From positions 1 to 32,742 of the forward strand of contig CAJEXI010000036.1 of the NCBI GenBank assembly GCA_903994455.1: DNA of 32,742 nucleotides, in the 5' to 3' direction. The DNA comes from an uncultured Chlorobiaceae bacterium. GTDB lineage: Bacteria; Bacteroidota; Chlorobiia; Chlorobiales; Chlorobiaceae. Positions 15,479-23,413 of this stretch are shown here, piece by piece. The notes under the pieces were generated by a model. The model was not told the DNA's origin. It did not search any database and saw nothing but the letters and a program-made list of their open reading frames with translations. A program made the translations under genes and the position numbers. The first letter of the stretch is position 1. Every line of letters starts with the position of its first letter.

Positions 15479-17965
15479 ATGAAAAAACAGTTTAACGTAA
15501 CATGGTGGGCCAGAGCTGTTTCAGTTCTGGCGGGCCTCGGGGTATTGTTACAAGCGCCCAATGCGCTGGCAAGCGAGGCCGATTTGGTATTGCCTGATTT
15601 ACACGCGGTATCATTCCTTGGAGGAATACCCGGTGACACGCTCCTGATGTGGGGTCTTGCCATCTGCTTGTTCGGGATGATCTTTGGAGTCGTACAGTAC
15701 ATGGGTATCCGTAATCTTCCGGTTCATAACGCCATGCGAGAGATCAGCGAGCTGATCTACGCGACCTGTAAAACCTACCTTGTGACGCAGGGTAAATTCA
15801 TTCTTGTTCTTTGGGTTCTTATCGGTGCCATTATTGTAGCTTACTTTGGATGGCTTCGTCACCTTGAAGTGATCAAAGTTTTTTCAATTCTTGTCGCCAG
15901 TCTTATCGGTATTCTCGGAAGCTATACCGTTGCCTGGTTTGGTATGAGAATCAACACCTTTGCCAACTCAAGGACAGCATTTGCAAGCCTTGGCGGAAAA
16001 CCTTTTCCGACCTACGCCATTCCATTGAGAGCTGGCATGAGTATTGGTATGCTGCTTATCAGCATTGAGCTTTTCGTTATGCTCTGCATTCTTCTTTTTG
16101 TACCGAAAGATTTTGCTGGACCTTGCTTTATCGGTTTCGCTATCGGTGAGTCGCTTGGTGCTTCAGTGCTTCGTATCGCTGGCGGTATCTTTACCAAGAT
16201 TGCCGACATCGGTTCTGATCTCATGAAGATTGTTTTCAAGATCAAAGAAGATGATGCTCGCAACCCTGGCGTTATTGCCGACTGTGCCGGCGACAATGCT
16301 GGCGACTCGGTTGGTCCTACCGCTGACGGTTTTGAAACCTACGGTGTTACCGGTGTTGCTCTTATTTCCTTTATCCTGCTTGCCATCAAGGCTCCTGAAG
16401 TGCAGATCATGCTGCTTGTCTGGATCTTTGCCATGCGTCTTGTGATGATTCTTGCAAGTGCAGTATCCTACTGGGCCAATGCAGCTTTAGCCAAGATGAA
16501 GTATAGCAATGCTGACGAGATGAACTTTGAAAAGCCTCTCATCACACTTGTCTGGCTTACCTCAATTGTTTCGATTATCCTTACCTACATCGCATCATGG
16601 TATCTGATCAGCACCCTTGGTGACGGAACCATGTGGTGGAAGCTCGCTTCGATTATCACTTGTGGAACAATTGCCGGTGCGCTTATTCCTGAACTGGTGA
16701 ATCGCTTTACCTCCACAGAGTGTGCACATGTCCGCAACGTTGTACAATGCTCCAAAGAGGGTGGCGCAGCACTGAACATTCTTGCAGGTCTTGTTGCCGG
16801 TAACTTCAGTGCATACTGGATGGGCCTTGCTATTGTTGGTTTGATGGGTGCAGCTTATGGCCTGAGTACTCTTGGTATAACCACTCTCGGTTTGACTCCT
16901 GAGCTGATTGCGTCGCAAGGACTCCTTACTGTCGGTCTTGACAAGGTAATCATGCTGGCACCTTCAGTGTTTGCTTTTGGTCTTGTCGCTTTCGGCTTCC
17001 TGAGCATGGGTCCCGTGACCATCGCGGTTGACTCCTACGGCCCGGTTACAGATAACGCACAGTCTGTCTACGAGCTCTCGCTTATTGAGACGATTCCGAA
17101 TATCAAGCAGAACATCCAGAGTGAGTTTGGCTTCAAGCCCGACTTTACCAATGCAAAAAGGTATCTTGAAGCAAACGACGGCGCAGGCAATACCTTCAAG
17201 GCGACCGCCAAACCGGTGCTTATCGGTACGGCTGTGGTAGGTTCCACCACGATGATCTTCTCGATTATCATGATTCTTACCAATGGTCTTGCAGACACAG
17301 CTTCCATTGCCAAGCTCTCAATTCTGTCGCCTCCATTCCTGCTTGGGCTGATGATGGGCGGCGCTATTATCTACTGGTTTACCGGCGCATCAATGAATGC
17401 GGTGACCACAGGCGCTTACTTTGCTGTTGAATTCATCAAGAATAACATCAAGCTTGACAGTTCCGTTGAAAGAGCCTCAATTGAGGACAGCAAGAAGGTT
17501 GTGGAAATCTGCACGAAGTTCGCGCAGAAAGGAATGATCAATATCTTTCTGACTGTTTTCTTTACCACACTTGCGTTTGCCTGTCTTGATTCATTCTTCT
17601 TTATCGGCTACCTTATCTCCATTGCGCTTTTTGGTCTCTATCAGGCCATCTTTATGGCCAATGCCGGTGGCGCGTGGGATAATGCCAAGAAGATTATTGA
17701 AACTGAACTCAACGCTAAAGGCACTCCGCTTCATGACGCATCAATTGTTGGTGATACTGTCGGCGATCCTTTCAAGGACACCTCTTCGGTTGCCTTGAAC
17801 CCGATCATCAAGTTCACCACACTCTTTGGTCTGCTTGCTATTGAACTCGCCATTGAACTTGCTCCACAGGTTGCACTTACTCTGGCCGCAGTGTTCTTTG
17901 CACTCTCACTTGTTTTCGTACACCGCTCCTTCTTCTCGATGAGGATCAAGGTCGACGAACACTAA
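15479..17965 (+). CDS. hppA: Membrane-bound ion-translocating pyrophosphatase (divergent subfamily)
   Basis: This 828-residue polytopic protein hydrolyses pyrophosphate and pumps H+ (possibly Na+-modulated) across the membrane, recovering energy from PPi released in biosynthesis. The substrate loop is EDDARNPGVIADCAGDNAGDSVGP (about 257-280); most family members have DNVGDNVGD here. Later Asp/Lys motifs include DSYGPVTDNAQ and GGAWDNAKKIIE, then GDTVGDPFKDTSSVALNP. GNTFKATAK places Lys574 and Thr576 at the positions that mark K+-independent enzymes. The N-terminus looks like a cleavable signal peptide (ending ALAS), and the protein is longer than the usual 660-770 residues. From memory, a divergent Na+-regulated H+-PPase group has been described from Chlorobium limicola; this looks like a member. 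ATG 15479 fits the signal peptide best. Confidence 0.9.
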   Translation: MKKQFNVTWWARAVSVLAGLGVLLQAPNALASEADLVLPDLHAVSFLGGIPGDTLLMWGLAICLFGMIFGVVQYMGIRNLPVHNAMREISELIYATCKTYLVTQGKFILVLWVLIGAIIVAYFGWLRHLEVIKVFSILVASLIGILGSYTVAWFGMRINTFANSRTAFASLGGKPFPTYAIPLRAGMSIGMLLISIELFVMLCILLFVPKDFAGPCFIGFAIGESLGASVLRIAGGIFTKIADIGSDLMKIVFKIKEDDARNPGVIADCAGDNAGDSVGPTADGFETYGVTGVALISFILLAIKAPEVQIMLLVWIFAMRLVMILASAVSYWANAALAKMKYSNADEMNFEKPLITLVWLTSIVSIILTYIASWYLISTLGDGTMWWKLASIITCGTIAGALIPELVNRFTSTECAHVRNVVQCSKEGGAALNILAGLVAGNFSAYWMGLAIVGLMGAAYGLSTLGITTLGLTPELIASQGLLTVGLDKVIMLAPSVFAFGLVAFGFLSMGPVTIAVDSYGPVTDNAQSVYELSLIETIPNIKQNIQSEFGFKPDFTNAKRYLEANDGAGNTFKATAKPVLIGTAVVGSTTMIFSIIMILTNGLADTASIAKLSILSPPFLLGLMMGGAIIYWFTGASMNAVTTGAYFAVEFIKNNIKLDSSVERASIEDSKKVVEICTKFAQKGMINIFLTVFFTTLAFACLDSFFFIGYLISIALFGLYQAIFMANAGGAWDNAKKIIETELNAKGTPLHDASIVGDTVGDPFKDTSSVALNPIIKFTTLFGLLAIELAIELAPQVALTLAAVFFALSLVFVHRSFFSMRIKVDEH

Positions 17966-18005
17966 ACGTCAGTTTGTTTCCTGCTGATCAGCAGGATTCA
18001 TACAC

Positions 18006-18033
18006 AAGAGAGCCGCAGCGATGCGGCTTTCTT
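18006..18033. terminator. Intrinsic terminator between hppA and the pentapeptide gene
   Basis: A 12-bp stem (AAGAGAGCCGCA at 18006-18017 with TGCGGCTTTCTT at 18022-18033, one G-T pair) closes a GCGA tetraloop. It lies 40 bases after the pyrophosphatase stop and just after the stop of the minus-strand pentapeptide gene, so it can serve both. The T-rich part lies within the stem. Confidence 0.75.
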
Positions 18034-18041
18034 GTTGAGGT

Positions 18042-18638
18042 TTATTCTATCTCTATGCCGCAGGTATCCAGCAAACCAATGACCCCGGGGAGTGAGAATC
18101 TGGCTTTTCTGAGACGGTTTGTTTCTGGATTGATGGAGTAGTTGAAGGCGGAACTGAAATTTGCCTGTTCGAGGTTGGTGTGAAAAAATGTGGTTTGCAA
18201 AAGGTCGCAGTTCTCAAATATAGCCCCGGTCAAGTCCGCTTCACTGAAATCAGCTTCCTGAAGATTGCAGTTTTTGAATCTTGTGTTTTTGAGCTTCAGC
18301 CCTGAAAAGAGCGAAAGCTTCAAAAGGCAAGTATCAAAATCAAGCTCCAGCATAAATTTTCGGCAATCACTGAACAGCATGCCAAGCAATTTGCAGTTCA
18401 CAAATTTCACCTCCTGCAAGCTGCTGTTTTTGAGTTTGGCCAAGCTGAGATCGCACCCGTCAAACCGGCAATTAACCATTCTGACACCCGAGAGATCGGC
18501 GCTGTTAAAGTTGCAGTGGATGAACGCACACTGTTCATAATAGCCCTCTTTTTCAAGAGTTCTGATTTCTCTTATTTCTTCCATGATCGCTTTTATCGAT
18601 TGGAGTATATTTTCGCTGGCAACTTTTTTACTGATCAA
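18042..18638 (-). CDS. Pentapeptide-repeat protein
   Basis: This is a 198-residue protein built of pentapeptide repeats (A/C-D/N-L/F-x-x): ADLSG, CRFDG, CDLSL, TRFKN, CNLQE, ADFSE, ADLTG, AIFEN, CDLLQ, ANFSS, over about residues 48-165. It should fold as a right-handed quadrilateral beta-helix. The first 40 residues are helical and charged; the last 30 (LPGVIGLLDTCGIEIE) match the short closing segment seen in Qnr/McbG-like proteins. Some relatives shield DNA gyrase, but most have no known role. Candidate starts are TTG 18638, with an in-frame stop just upstream, or ATG 18587. The TTG overlaps the end of a truncated ORF, and GGAGG lies 15 bases upstream, so coupled translation is possible. 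Confidence 0.8.
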   Translation of the reverse strand: MISKKVASENILQSIKAIMEEIREIRTLEKEGYYEQCAFIHCNFNSADLSGVRMVNCRFDGCDLSLAKLKNSSLQEVKFVNCKLLGMLFSDCRKFMLELDFDTCLLKLSLFSGLKLKNTRFKNCNLQEADFSEADLTGAIFENCDLLQTTFFHTNLEQANFSSAFNYSINPETNRLRKARFSLPGVIGLLDTCGIEIE

Positions 18639-18766
18639 ATATTATCAGCAATGCCTCCCCAAAGCCAGGATCAAGAATTTTACTATCAAAGCCATCAACC
18701 AACGCAGCAGATGCTGAGATGGCAATAGAGTATCGCAGAACTTCAATAAACTGAGTCAGTGAAAAC
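18628..18766 (-). pseudogene. 3' fragment of an unknown gene fused to module A
   Basis: On the minus strand the frame of the antitoxin remnant continues past its conserved LLDSIH into about 45 unrelated residues (TQFIEVLRYSIAIS, then ALVDGFDSKILDPGFGEALL) and stops at 18628, overlapping the pentapeptide gene start. Copy B of the module lacks this segment. I read it as the tail of a gene that preceded the pentapeptide gene and lost its 5' part when module A arrived. I do not recognise the family. Confidence 0.5.
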
Positions 18767-18863
18767 TGATGAATCGAATCAAGCAGTAGTTCCGCAAGAC
18801 GCGCTCGTTCTTCTGGCGAAGTGCCTGGGATTTCTGCGATAACTCCATGACAAGATCAATCAT
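18767..18863 (-). pseudogene. CHP02574-like addiction-module antitoxin remnant (module A copy)
   Basis: From ATG 18863, with AGGAG seven bases upstream, the product begins IDLVMELSQKSQALR. A one-base deletion near 18815 then shifts the frame. In the corrected frame it continues EERARLAELLLDSIH, the signature helix of the CHP02574 putative addiction-module component (usually about 70 residues, paired with a RelE-like toxin). Comparison with copy B, which has the extra G, proves the deletion. The C-terminal half of the family and any toxin gene are missing. Non-functional. Confidence 0.75.
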
Positions 18864-19076
18864 AAAGATTCTCCTGGTATCAAAATTGCAAGTTCGATGA
18901 CTGCGTGCGAGTAATAAGTGAAAGCAGTCGAAAAGGTTTTACTCACGATTGCGGCAGTGGTCTTCGTCATGGCTGCATCCGATGATGGCTAACGAATGGG
19001 ATCAGCCGCCCGGTTCTATTCAAGCAAGAAAAAGATGCTGCTGAATTGGGTCATTTTCAGTGCCTGGCTAGCTGCT

Positions 19077-19469
19077 TTATTCTTCATCATCCGGATATTG
19101 CTCAGGATTAACTCCCGTTGACTCAACTATAATCGGATATTTTTTATTTTTATCTTCTACTATTTTCTTTCGTGACTTCTTTATCTCAAATATCCAACTG
19201 TCTCCAAAATCGAAAAGATAGTATAACTTATATCCCGTTATTGGATATATTTCGTTCAGTTTAGTTTTCTTGGAAACTGAATAAGCCTTATTCCCAGGCT
19301 TCTTACCAATGTAAAATTCGTATAAATGATCATCATCAAAATCGACGATCTTTTGAATATACTTGTGTAACTGTTGCAGCGAAAAGTCTTCTTTTACCTC
19401 TACGGTTTTAGACCAAGGGCTCTCATTCTCATCATACGGAAACGAAATATGTAATTTGTAAACTTCCAT
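19077..19469 (-). CDS. Plasmid pRiA4b ORF-3-like protein (copy A)
   Basis: This is a 130-residue protein with the pRiA4b ORF-3 family pattern: an N-terminal beta-alpha segment (LHISFPYDENESPWSKTVEVKEDFSLQQLHKYIQ), HLYEFYIG, and the diagnostic YYLFDFGDSWIFEI near residues 82-95. The family is common on plasmids and in mobile regions; its biochemical role is not established. ATG 19469 is the start because AAAGG lies immediately upstream and the same start is kept in copy B. The frame is open upstream only because it runs into the umuC remnant. The ending VNPEQYPDDEE is acidic. Confidence 0.85.
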   Translation of the reverse strand: MEVYKLHISFPYDENESPWSKTVEVKEDFSLQQLHKYIQKIVDFDDDHLYEFYIGKKPGNKAYSVSKKTKLNEIYPITGYKLYYLFDFGDSWIFEIKKSRKKIVEDKNKKYPIIVESTGVNPEQYPDDEE

Positions 19470-19517
19470 TTGCCTTTCTTTAGCTGTTAATATAATAATT
19501 AGATGGAACCGCCTAAA

Positions 19518-19579
19518 GCACGGATTGTTGAACACCCGCTCACACGAGGCATAAAAGTTATTGCAACCGGAGCAAACAT
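19518..19579 (-). pseudogene. umuC: umuC 5' stub
   Basis: Nine bases after the umuD stop, ATG TTT GC on the minus strand starts a UmuC-like beginning. The highly conserved CNNFYASCERVFNNP follows at 19521-19565, but in a different frame from the ATG because a few bases are missing in between. After about 20 codons the resemblance ends, and module copy A begins within about 40 bases. UmuC (Y-family DNA polymerase V subunit) is normally about 420 residues, so more than 90 percent is gone. Confidence 0.8.
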
Positions 19580-19588
19580 AAAGCAAGG

Positions 19589-20041
19589 TTATCGCGGCTT
19601 GTGAATAATATAAGCGACTACTCCCCACACCAAAAAGTCATTCTCCTCAGTAATGCGTATCGGCTTGAACTCCGCATTTGCTGGCACAAGATACACCCCG
19701 TCATCCCGCACCGAAAGCCGCTTTACCGTAAACTCCCCGTTCAGAAAACAGACCGCGATATCCCCATCCTTCGCCTCAAGCGCCTTGTCAATCACCAGCA
19801 GGTCGCCATCCTCAATCCCTGCATCAATCATCGAGCTACCCTTTACCCGAGCATAAAACGTAGCCGCCGGATGCTTCACCAGCTCCCTGTTCAGGTCGAG
19901 CGCAATCTCAACATAATCATCAGCAGGGGAGGGGAACCCGGCCGAAACTCCCGTCGCAAACAGCGGCAACTCCAGCACGGTCGCCAGATCAGCCGTGTAA
20001 AAGTCCAGCACAGGGTTGGAATGTATTCGGGAAAGTCTCAT
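19589..20041 (-). CDS. umuD: UmuD-like SOS mutagenesis protein (S24 peptidase)
   Basis: UmuD undergoes RecA-stimulated self-cleavage; the shortened form assembles with UmuC into translesion DNA polymerase V. Counting from ATG 20041 (150 residues, the family norm), the cleavage site is A34-G35 in VSAGFPSPADDY, nucleophile S70 is in KGSSM, and catalytic K107 is in FTVKR. The frame is open upstream to 20212, with ATGs at 20068 and 20083, but the upstream part encodes an improbable hydrophobic Phe/Leu/Cys run. A TATAAT box lies at about 20054-20059. The downstream partner umuC survives only as a stub, so this umuD is orphaned unless another UmuC exists elsewhere in the genome. Confidence 0.88.
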   Translation of the reverse strand: MRLSRIHSNPVLDFYTADLATVLELPLFATGVSAGFPSPADDYVEIALDLNRELVKHPAATFYARVKGSSMIDAGIEDGDLLVIDKALEAKDGDIAVCFLNGEFTVKRLSVRDDGVYLVPANAEFKPIRITEENDFLVWGVVAYIIHKPR

Positions 20042-20592
20042 TGCTCTTGATGGTGAAATTATACCCATTTCCGAAAACCGCATCACCAGCAATATGCAAA
20101 AAAAGAAAAGAAGAACCAGAACACGCAGAACCTCCCCGCCAAAGGAGCAAAGCACCGTGTAAAAAAGTCCCTGAAAATCGCAAAACCAAAGTCCCCCCAA
20201 GCAACAAACCACCCCATAAGTCCTATTCCTCCCATCTGTCCTATCAAGCGGGTTTCACGCCTCTCATGCGCAAAAAGGGTCAGTGAGGCGTTGTATTATT
20301 TTGTACCAGTATCAACCAATAAGCACCCTTTCACCGGAACCCCGCCTTCGATACTTCAGTCACGTTACCAGCAAGCCTTCTGACATGGCAGCAAGAAGCA
20401 TCGCTTCGCTCGCCGCCGACTGTCGGTAGCCTGCTGTAACAACATTTCCCCGCATTCTTGTCACAATTCGCTGAGTAAAACATCGACGCAGTATAAAAAA
20501 TAAAAAACTTCAGTAAAAAATCATAAGTAGTCAGCTTCATCTTTTTAAAATATATATCCGACTCGTTCCAGACGCGCCGCACACAACTTACC
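20042..20592. other. Gene-free region between umuD and hsdM
   Basis: About 550 bases carry no convincing gene. At about 20214-20250 the minus strand has two imperfect tandem 18-base units (ATAGGAC..ATGGG). The part next to hsdM is very AT-rich with stops in all forward frames, so the missing N-terminal HsdM codons are not hidden here in another frame. It should contain the hsd operon promoter, but I cannot name one. Confidence 0.45.
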
Positions 20593-21999
20593 ATGCGCTT
20601 TCTGGACTCCGGTGATGACTACTATCTCAACGAAACCAGCGAAAGCTATCTTGCCGAAGAGCTTGAAGATCGCGATTACTACAAAGAGTCCAACGTTTTC
20701 TGGGTGCCCGAAGGAGCCCGCTGGGAAACCATTCGCGCACAGGCCAAACAGCCCGATATCGGCAAGCGCATAGACGAAGCGCTGACCCTCATAGAGATTG
20801 AAAATCCAAAACTCAAAGGCATTCTTGACAAACGTTACGCCCGAGTTCAGCTCCCTGACGGCAAACTTGGCGAACTGGTTGACCTTGTCTCCAAGATCGG
20901 CTTTGGTGAAACCGGTCAAAACCCATCAGACCTGCTTGGTCAGGTCTACGAATACTTTATCGGCCAATTCGCCAGCGCCGAAGGCAAACGGGGCGGACAG
21001 TTCTATACACCGCCAAGCATCGTTAAAACACTGGTGGCCGTGCTTGCCCCCCACCAAGGGCAGGTCTACGACCCCTGCTGCGGTTCAAGCGGTATGTTCG
21101 TACAGTCTGAAAAATTCATTGAATCGCATGGTGGCAGAATCGGAGATATCTCCATCTACGGTCAGGAGTCCAACCCGACCACATGGCGCCTTGCAGCCAT
21201 GAACCTCGCCATTCGCGGCTACGACTACAACCTCGGCAAAGAGCCAGCCGACTCCTTCACCCGCGACCAGCACCCCGACCTCCGCGCCGACTTCATCATG
21301 GCCAATCCACCCTTCAACATCTCCGACTGGTGGCACCAGAGCCTTGAAGGCGATCCCCGTTGGGTCTATGGCACACCGCCGCAAGGCAACGCCAATTACG
21401 CCTGGCTGCAGCACATCCTCTTTCACCTTAAACCAAATGGCCGTGCCGGTATTGTGCTTGCCAACGCCTCCATGTCATCCAGCCAGAACTCCGAAGGCGA
21501 TATACGCCGGAGCATGGTTGAGGCTGACAAGGTTGAACTGATGATCGCCCTGCCCGGCCAGCTCTTTTTCAACACCCAGATTCCCGCCTGCCTCTGGTTC
21601 CTTGTCAAACAGAAAAACCGCCGCAAGGGAGAGGTGCTCTTCATTGATGCCCGCAAACTCGGCACCATGAAAAGCCGTGTGCAGATTGAGTTTCTGGATG
21701 CCGATATCCAGCGAATCGCCGACACCGTTCATGCCTGGCGAAGCGATGGTGAAACCAGTGCCGACTATGCCGACATTGCGGGCTTCTGCCGTAGCGTTAC
21801 GCTTGAGGAGATTGCCAGCCACGGCCATGTGCTCACGCCGGGCCGCTACGTCGGCGCTGAAGCGGTCGAGGATGACGACGAAGCCTTTGCCGAAAAGATG
21901 CTCAAGCTCACCGAAACACTTGGCGAACAGATGGCTAAAGGGGCGGAGCTGGATCAGTTGATCCGCCAGAAGTTGGGAGGGCTTGGGTATGAGTTCTGA
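20593..21999 (+). CDS. hsdM: Type I restriction-modification methyltransferase subunit, N-terminally short
   Basis: HsdM, with HsdS, methylates adenine in the recognition sequence of a type I system. The SAM-binding motif is DPCCGSSGMF (D160 on), and the catalytic NPPF is at 238-241 in MANPPFNISDW; GGQFYTPPSIV and GQESNPTTWRLAAMNLAIRGYD are typical of the family. The protein starts at MRFLDSGDDYYLN, about 30 residues before the conserved NVFWVPEGARW, whereas relatives have about 60 further N-terminal residues forming a helical bundle (..VVLGLIFLKYISD..). No upstream frame supplies them. The catalytic domain looks intact. It is the first gene of a five-gene operon; the next start overlaps its stop. 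Confidence 0.9.
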   Translation: MRFLDSGDDYYLNETSESYLAEELEDRDYYKESNVFWVPEGARWETIRAQAKQPDIGKRIDEALTLIEIENPKLKGILDKRYARVQLPDGKLGELVDLVSKIGFGETGQNPSDLLGQVYEYFIGQFASAEGKRGGQFYTPPSIVKTLVAVLAPHQGQVYDPCCGSSGMFVQSEKFIESHGGRIGDISIYGQESNPTTWRLAAMNLAIRGYDYNLGKEPADSFTRDQHPDLRADFIMANPPFNISDWWHQSLEGDPRWVYGTPPQGNANYAWLQHILFHLKPNGRAGIVLANASMSSSQNSEGDIRRSMVEADKVELMIALPGQLFFNTQIPACLWFLVKQKNRRKGEVLFIDARKLGTMKSRVQIEFLDADIQRIADTVHAWRSDGETSADYADIAGFCRSVTLEEIASHGHVLTPGRYVGAEAVEDDDEAFAEKMLKLTETLGEQMAKGAELDQLIRQKLGGLGYEF

Positions 22000-23413
22000 A
22001 CGGAGTGAACCTATGAGGGAGAGCGAAAGTGTCGAGCTCAAAAAAACTCTTGCCGAGCTGAAGCAAGGGCTGATTTCGATGGTTGCTATTCTCAACAAAC
22101 ATGGCGCTGGTGAACTTTGGTTTGGTGTGGCGCCCAGCGGCAGTGTGGTTGGCCTTGATGCTAACGAAAAGACCCTGCGTGACGTGTCGCAAACTATCGG
22201 GGCGCATATTGAACCTCGAATTTATCCGCACATTGAGCTTGCCCAACTTGGCGGCAAGAGTTGCCTGCACATCACCTTCAGCGGGCAGGAGATGCCATAT
22301 TTCGCTTATGGTCGTACCTACATGCGGGTCGCTGATGAAGATCGTCAGCTCACTACCCGCGAACTCGAAAAGCTCATTCTCCATAAGCACAAGGAGGCCA
22401 TGCGCTGGGATAACGAACCCTCCGACGCCGACGCACTTTCTTTGGACGGGCTTGATACCGCAAAAATCAGGCGTTTTGTCGAGCGTGCAGGGCTGACCTG
22501 GGATACCGCTGAAAACGCTCTCGACAAGCTTGGCCTTCGGCAGAATGGAAAACTGCTCAATGCAGCAAAACTCTTTTTTGCCACTGAGCCGCCGCTTCAA
22601 CTGCGCTGCGCTGTTTTTGCAACAACCAGCAGCTCCACCATTATTGACCGTCACGATTTTGACGGCGACATTCTCGAACTGATTGAGGAGGCACAAAAAT
22701 ACATTCTCAAAAACATTCACATCGGCATGCGTCTCGATGGCCTCTACCGTGTTGATGTGCCTGAAATCTCCATGGCTGCGTTACGCGAAGCGATCATCAA
22801 TGCCTTCTGCCACCGCGATTATCGCGACCCCGACTACATCCATGTTGCCATCTTCAAAAACCGCGTCGAGATACGCAACCCTGGCGGGCTCTACGACGGA
22901 CTGACCATGGAAGAGATGCGCCAGGGCAACGTGTCACGCCGCCGCAACCCGCTGATTGCAGACCTCTTCCGCCGCATCCAGATGGTTGAGGGGTGGGGGC
23001 GCGGAATGCCGCTCATTCTTGAAAATGCACCAAGCGTTCAGTTTCGCCAGATTGCCGGATTGTTCATTGCCAGTTTTGAAAGGCCCTCTTTTGTTGAGGA
23101 GGCAAATCAGGAAACTGTAGCTGAAAGTGTTGAGACTGTCGATAAGAGTGTTGATACTACAGGAAAGAGCAAAAAAACTACAGGAAAGACCAAAAAGACT
23201 ACAGGAAAGGCGGCTTTGTTAATGGAACAGGTTCGCCGGAATCCACAAATCACCACTCCAGAACTGGCAGTTCTGCTTGGTTTGACTGAGGACGGTGTCA
23301 ACTATCATCTGCGCAAGCTGCAAAAGGATGGGTTGCTCAAGCGAACAGGTGGCAGAAAGAGCGGACATTGGGAAATTATTGATACGGAAGAAGGTGGGAG
23401 GGGCGAGATATGA
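21989..23413 (+). CDS. AlbA_2/Schlafen-like, ATPase-related helix-turn-helix protein
   Basis: This is a 474-residue protein. The N-terminal AlbA_2 domain (about 8-125: ESESVELKKTLAELKQGLISMVAILNKHGAGELWFGV, YFAYGRTYMRVADEDR) is followed by a RecG-C/HATPase_c_4-like domain (about 220-370: ALREAIINAFCHRDY, VEIRNPGGLYDGLT, RNPLIADLFRRIQMVEGWGRGMP). After a low-complexity linker with three KKTTGK-type repeats comes a winged helix (about 405-465: TPELAVLLGLTEDGVNYHLRKLQKDGLLKR). Such proteins are recurrent partners inside type I RM operons and probably regulate them or sense DNA; the role is unproven. GGGAGG lies eight bases before ATG 21989, which overlaps the hsdM stop. Its own stop overlaps the hsdS start by four bases. 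Confidence 0.85.
   Translation: MSSERSEPMRESESVELKKTLAELKQGLISMVAILNKHGAGELWFGVAPSGSVVGLDANEKTLRDVSQTIGAHIEPRIYPHIELAQLGGKSCLHITFSGQEMPYFAYGRTYMRVADEDRQLTTRELEKLILHKHKEAMRWDNEPSDADALSLDGLDTAKIRRFVERAGLTWDTAENALDKLGLRQNGKLLNAAKLFFATEPPLQLRCAVFATTSSSTIIDRHDFDGDILELIEEAQKYILKNIHIGMRLDGLYRVDVPEISMAALREAIINAFCHRDYRDPDYIHVAIFKNRVEIRNPGGLYDGLTMEEMRQGNVSRRRNPLIADLFRRIQMVEGWGRGMPLILENAPSVQFRQIAGLFIASFERPSFVEEANQETVAESVETVDKSVDTTGKSKKTTGKTKKTTGKAALLMEQVRRNPQITTPELAVLLGLTEDGVNYHLRKLQKDGLLKRTGGRKSGHWEIIDTEEGGRGEI
23155..23213 (+). repeat. Short tandem repeat coding a TTGK(S/T)KK linker
   Basis: Three 21-base units with core ACTACAGGAAAG encode TTGKSKK, TTGKTKK and TTGKA inside the AlbA_2 gene. They lie between the ATPase-like and winged-helix domains and form a flexible basic linker whose length could vary by slippage. 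Confidence 0.75.

Larger units (their letters stand above)
18767..19482 (-). repeat. Module copy A (direct repeat of 29956-32519)
   Basis: About 716 bases carry, in minus-strand order, the pRiA4b ORF-3-like gene, a roughly 210-base spacer and the antitoxin remnant. Copy B contains the same order and orientation. Homology begins at TGATGAATCGAATCAAGCAG and ends at CTTTCTTTA just upstream of the pRiA4b-like gene. The 130-residue proteins differ at 11 positions. Copy A has about 75 bases near 18951-19025 that copy B lacks; copy B carries a group II intron that copy A lacks. Confidence 0.9.

Noticed and set aside
18975..19025. GGCTAACGAATGGGATCAGCCGC in the copy A spacer looks like the start of an integron attC site.
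   Set aside because: There is no complementary GTTAG core or second L' box at the other end, and no integrase or cassette array is visible.
19470..19628. N-terminal extension of the pRiA4b-like gene in copy A (183-residue frame).
   Set aside because: The extra residues include CNNFYASCERVF, which belongs to the umuC stub; the true start with AAAGG is at 19469 and matches copy B.
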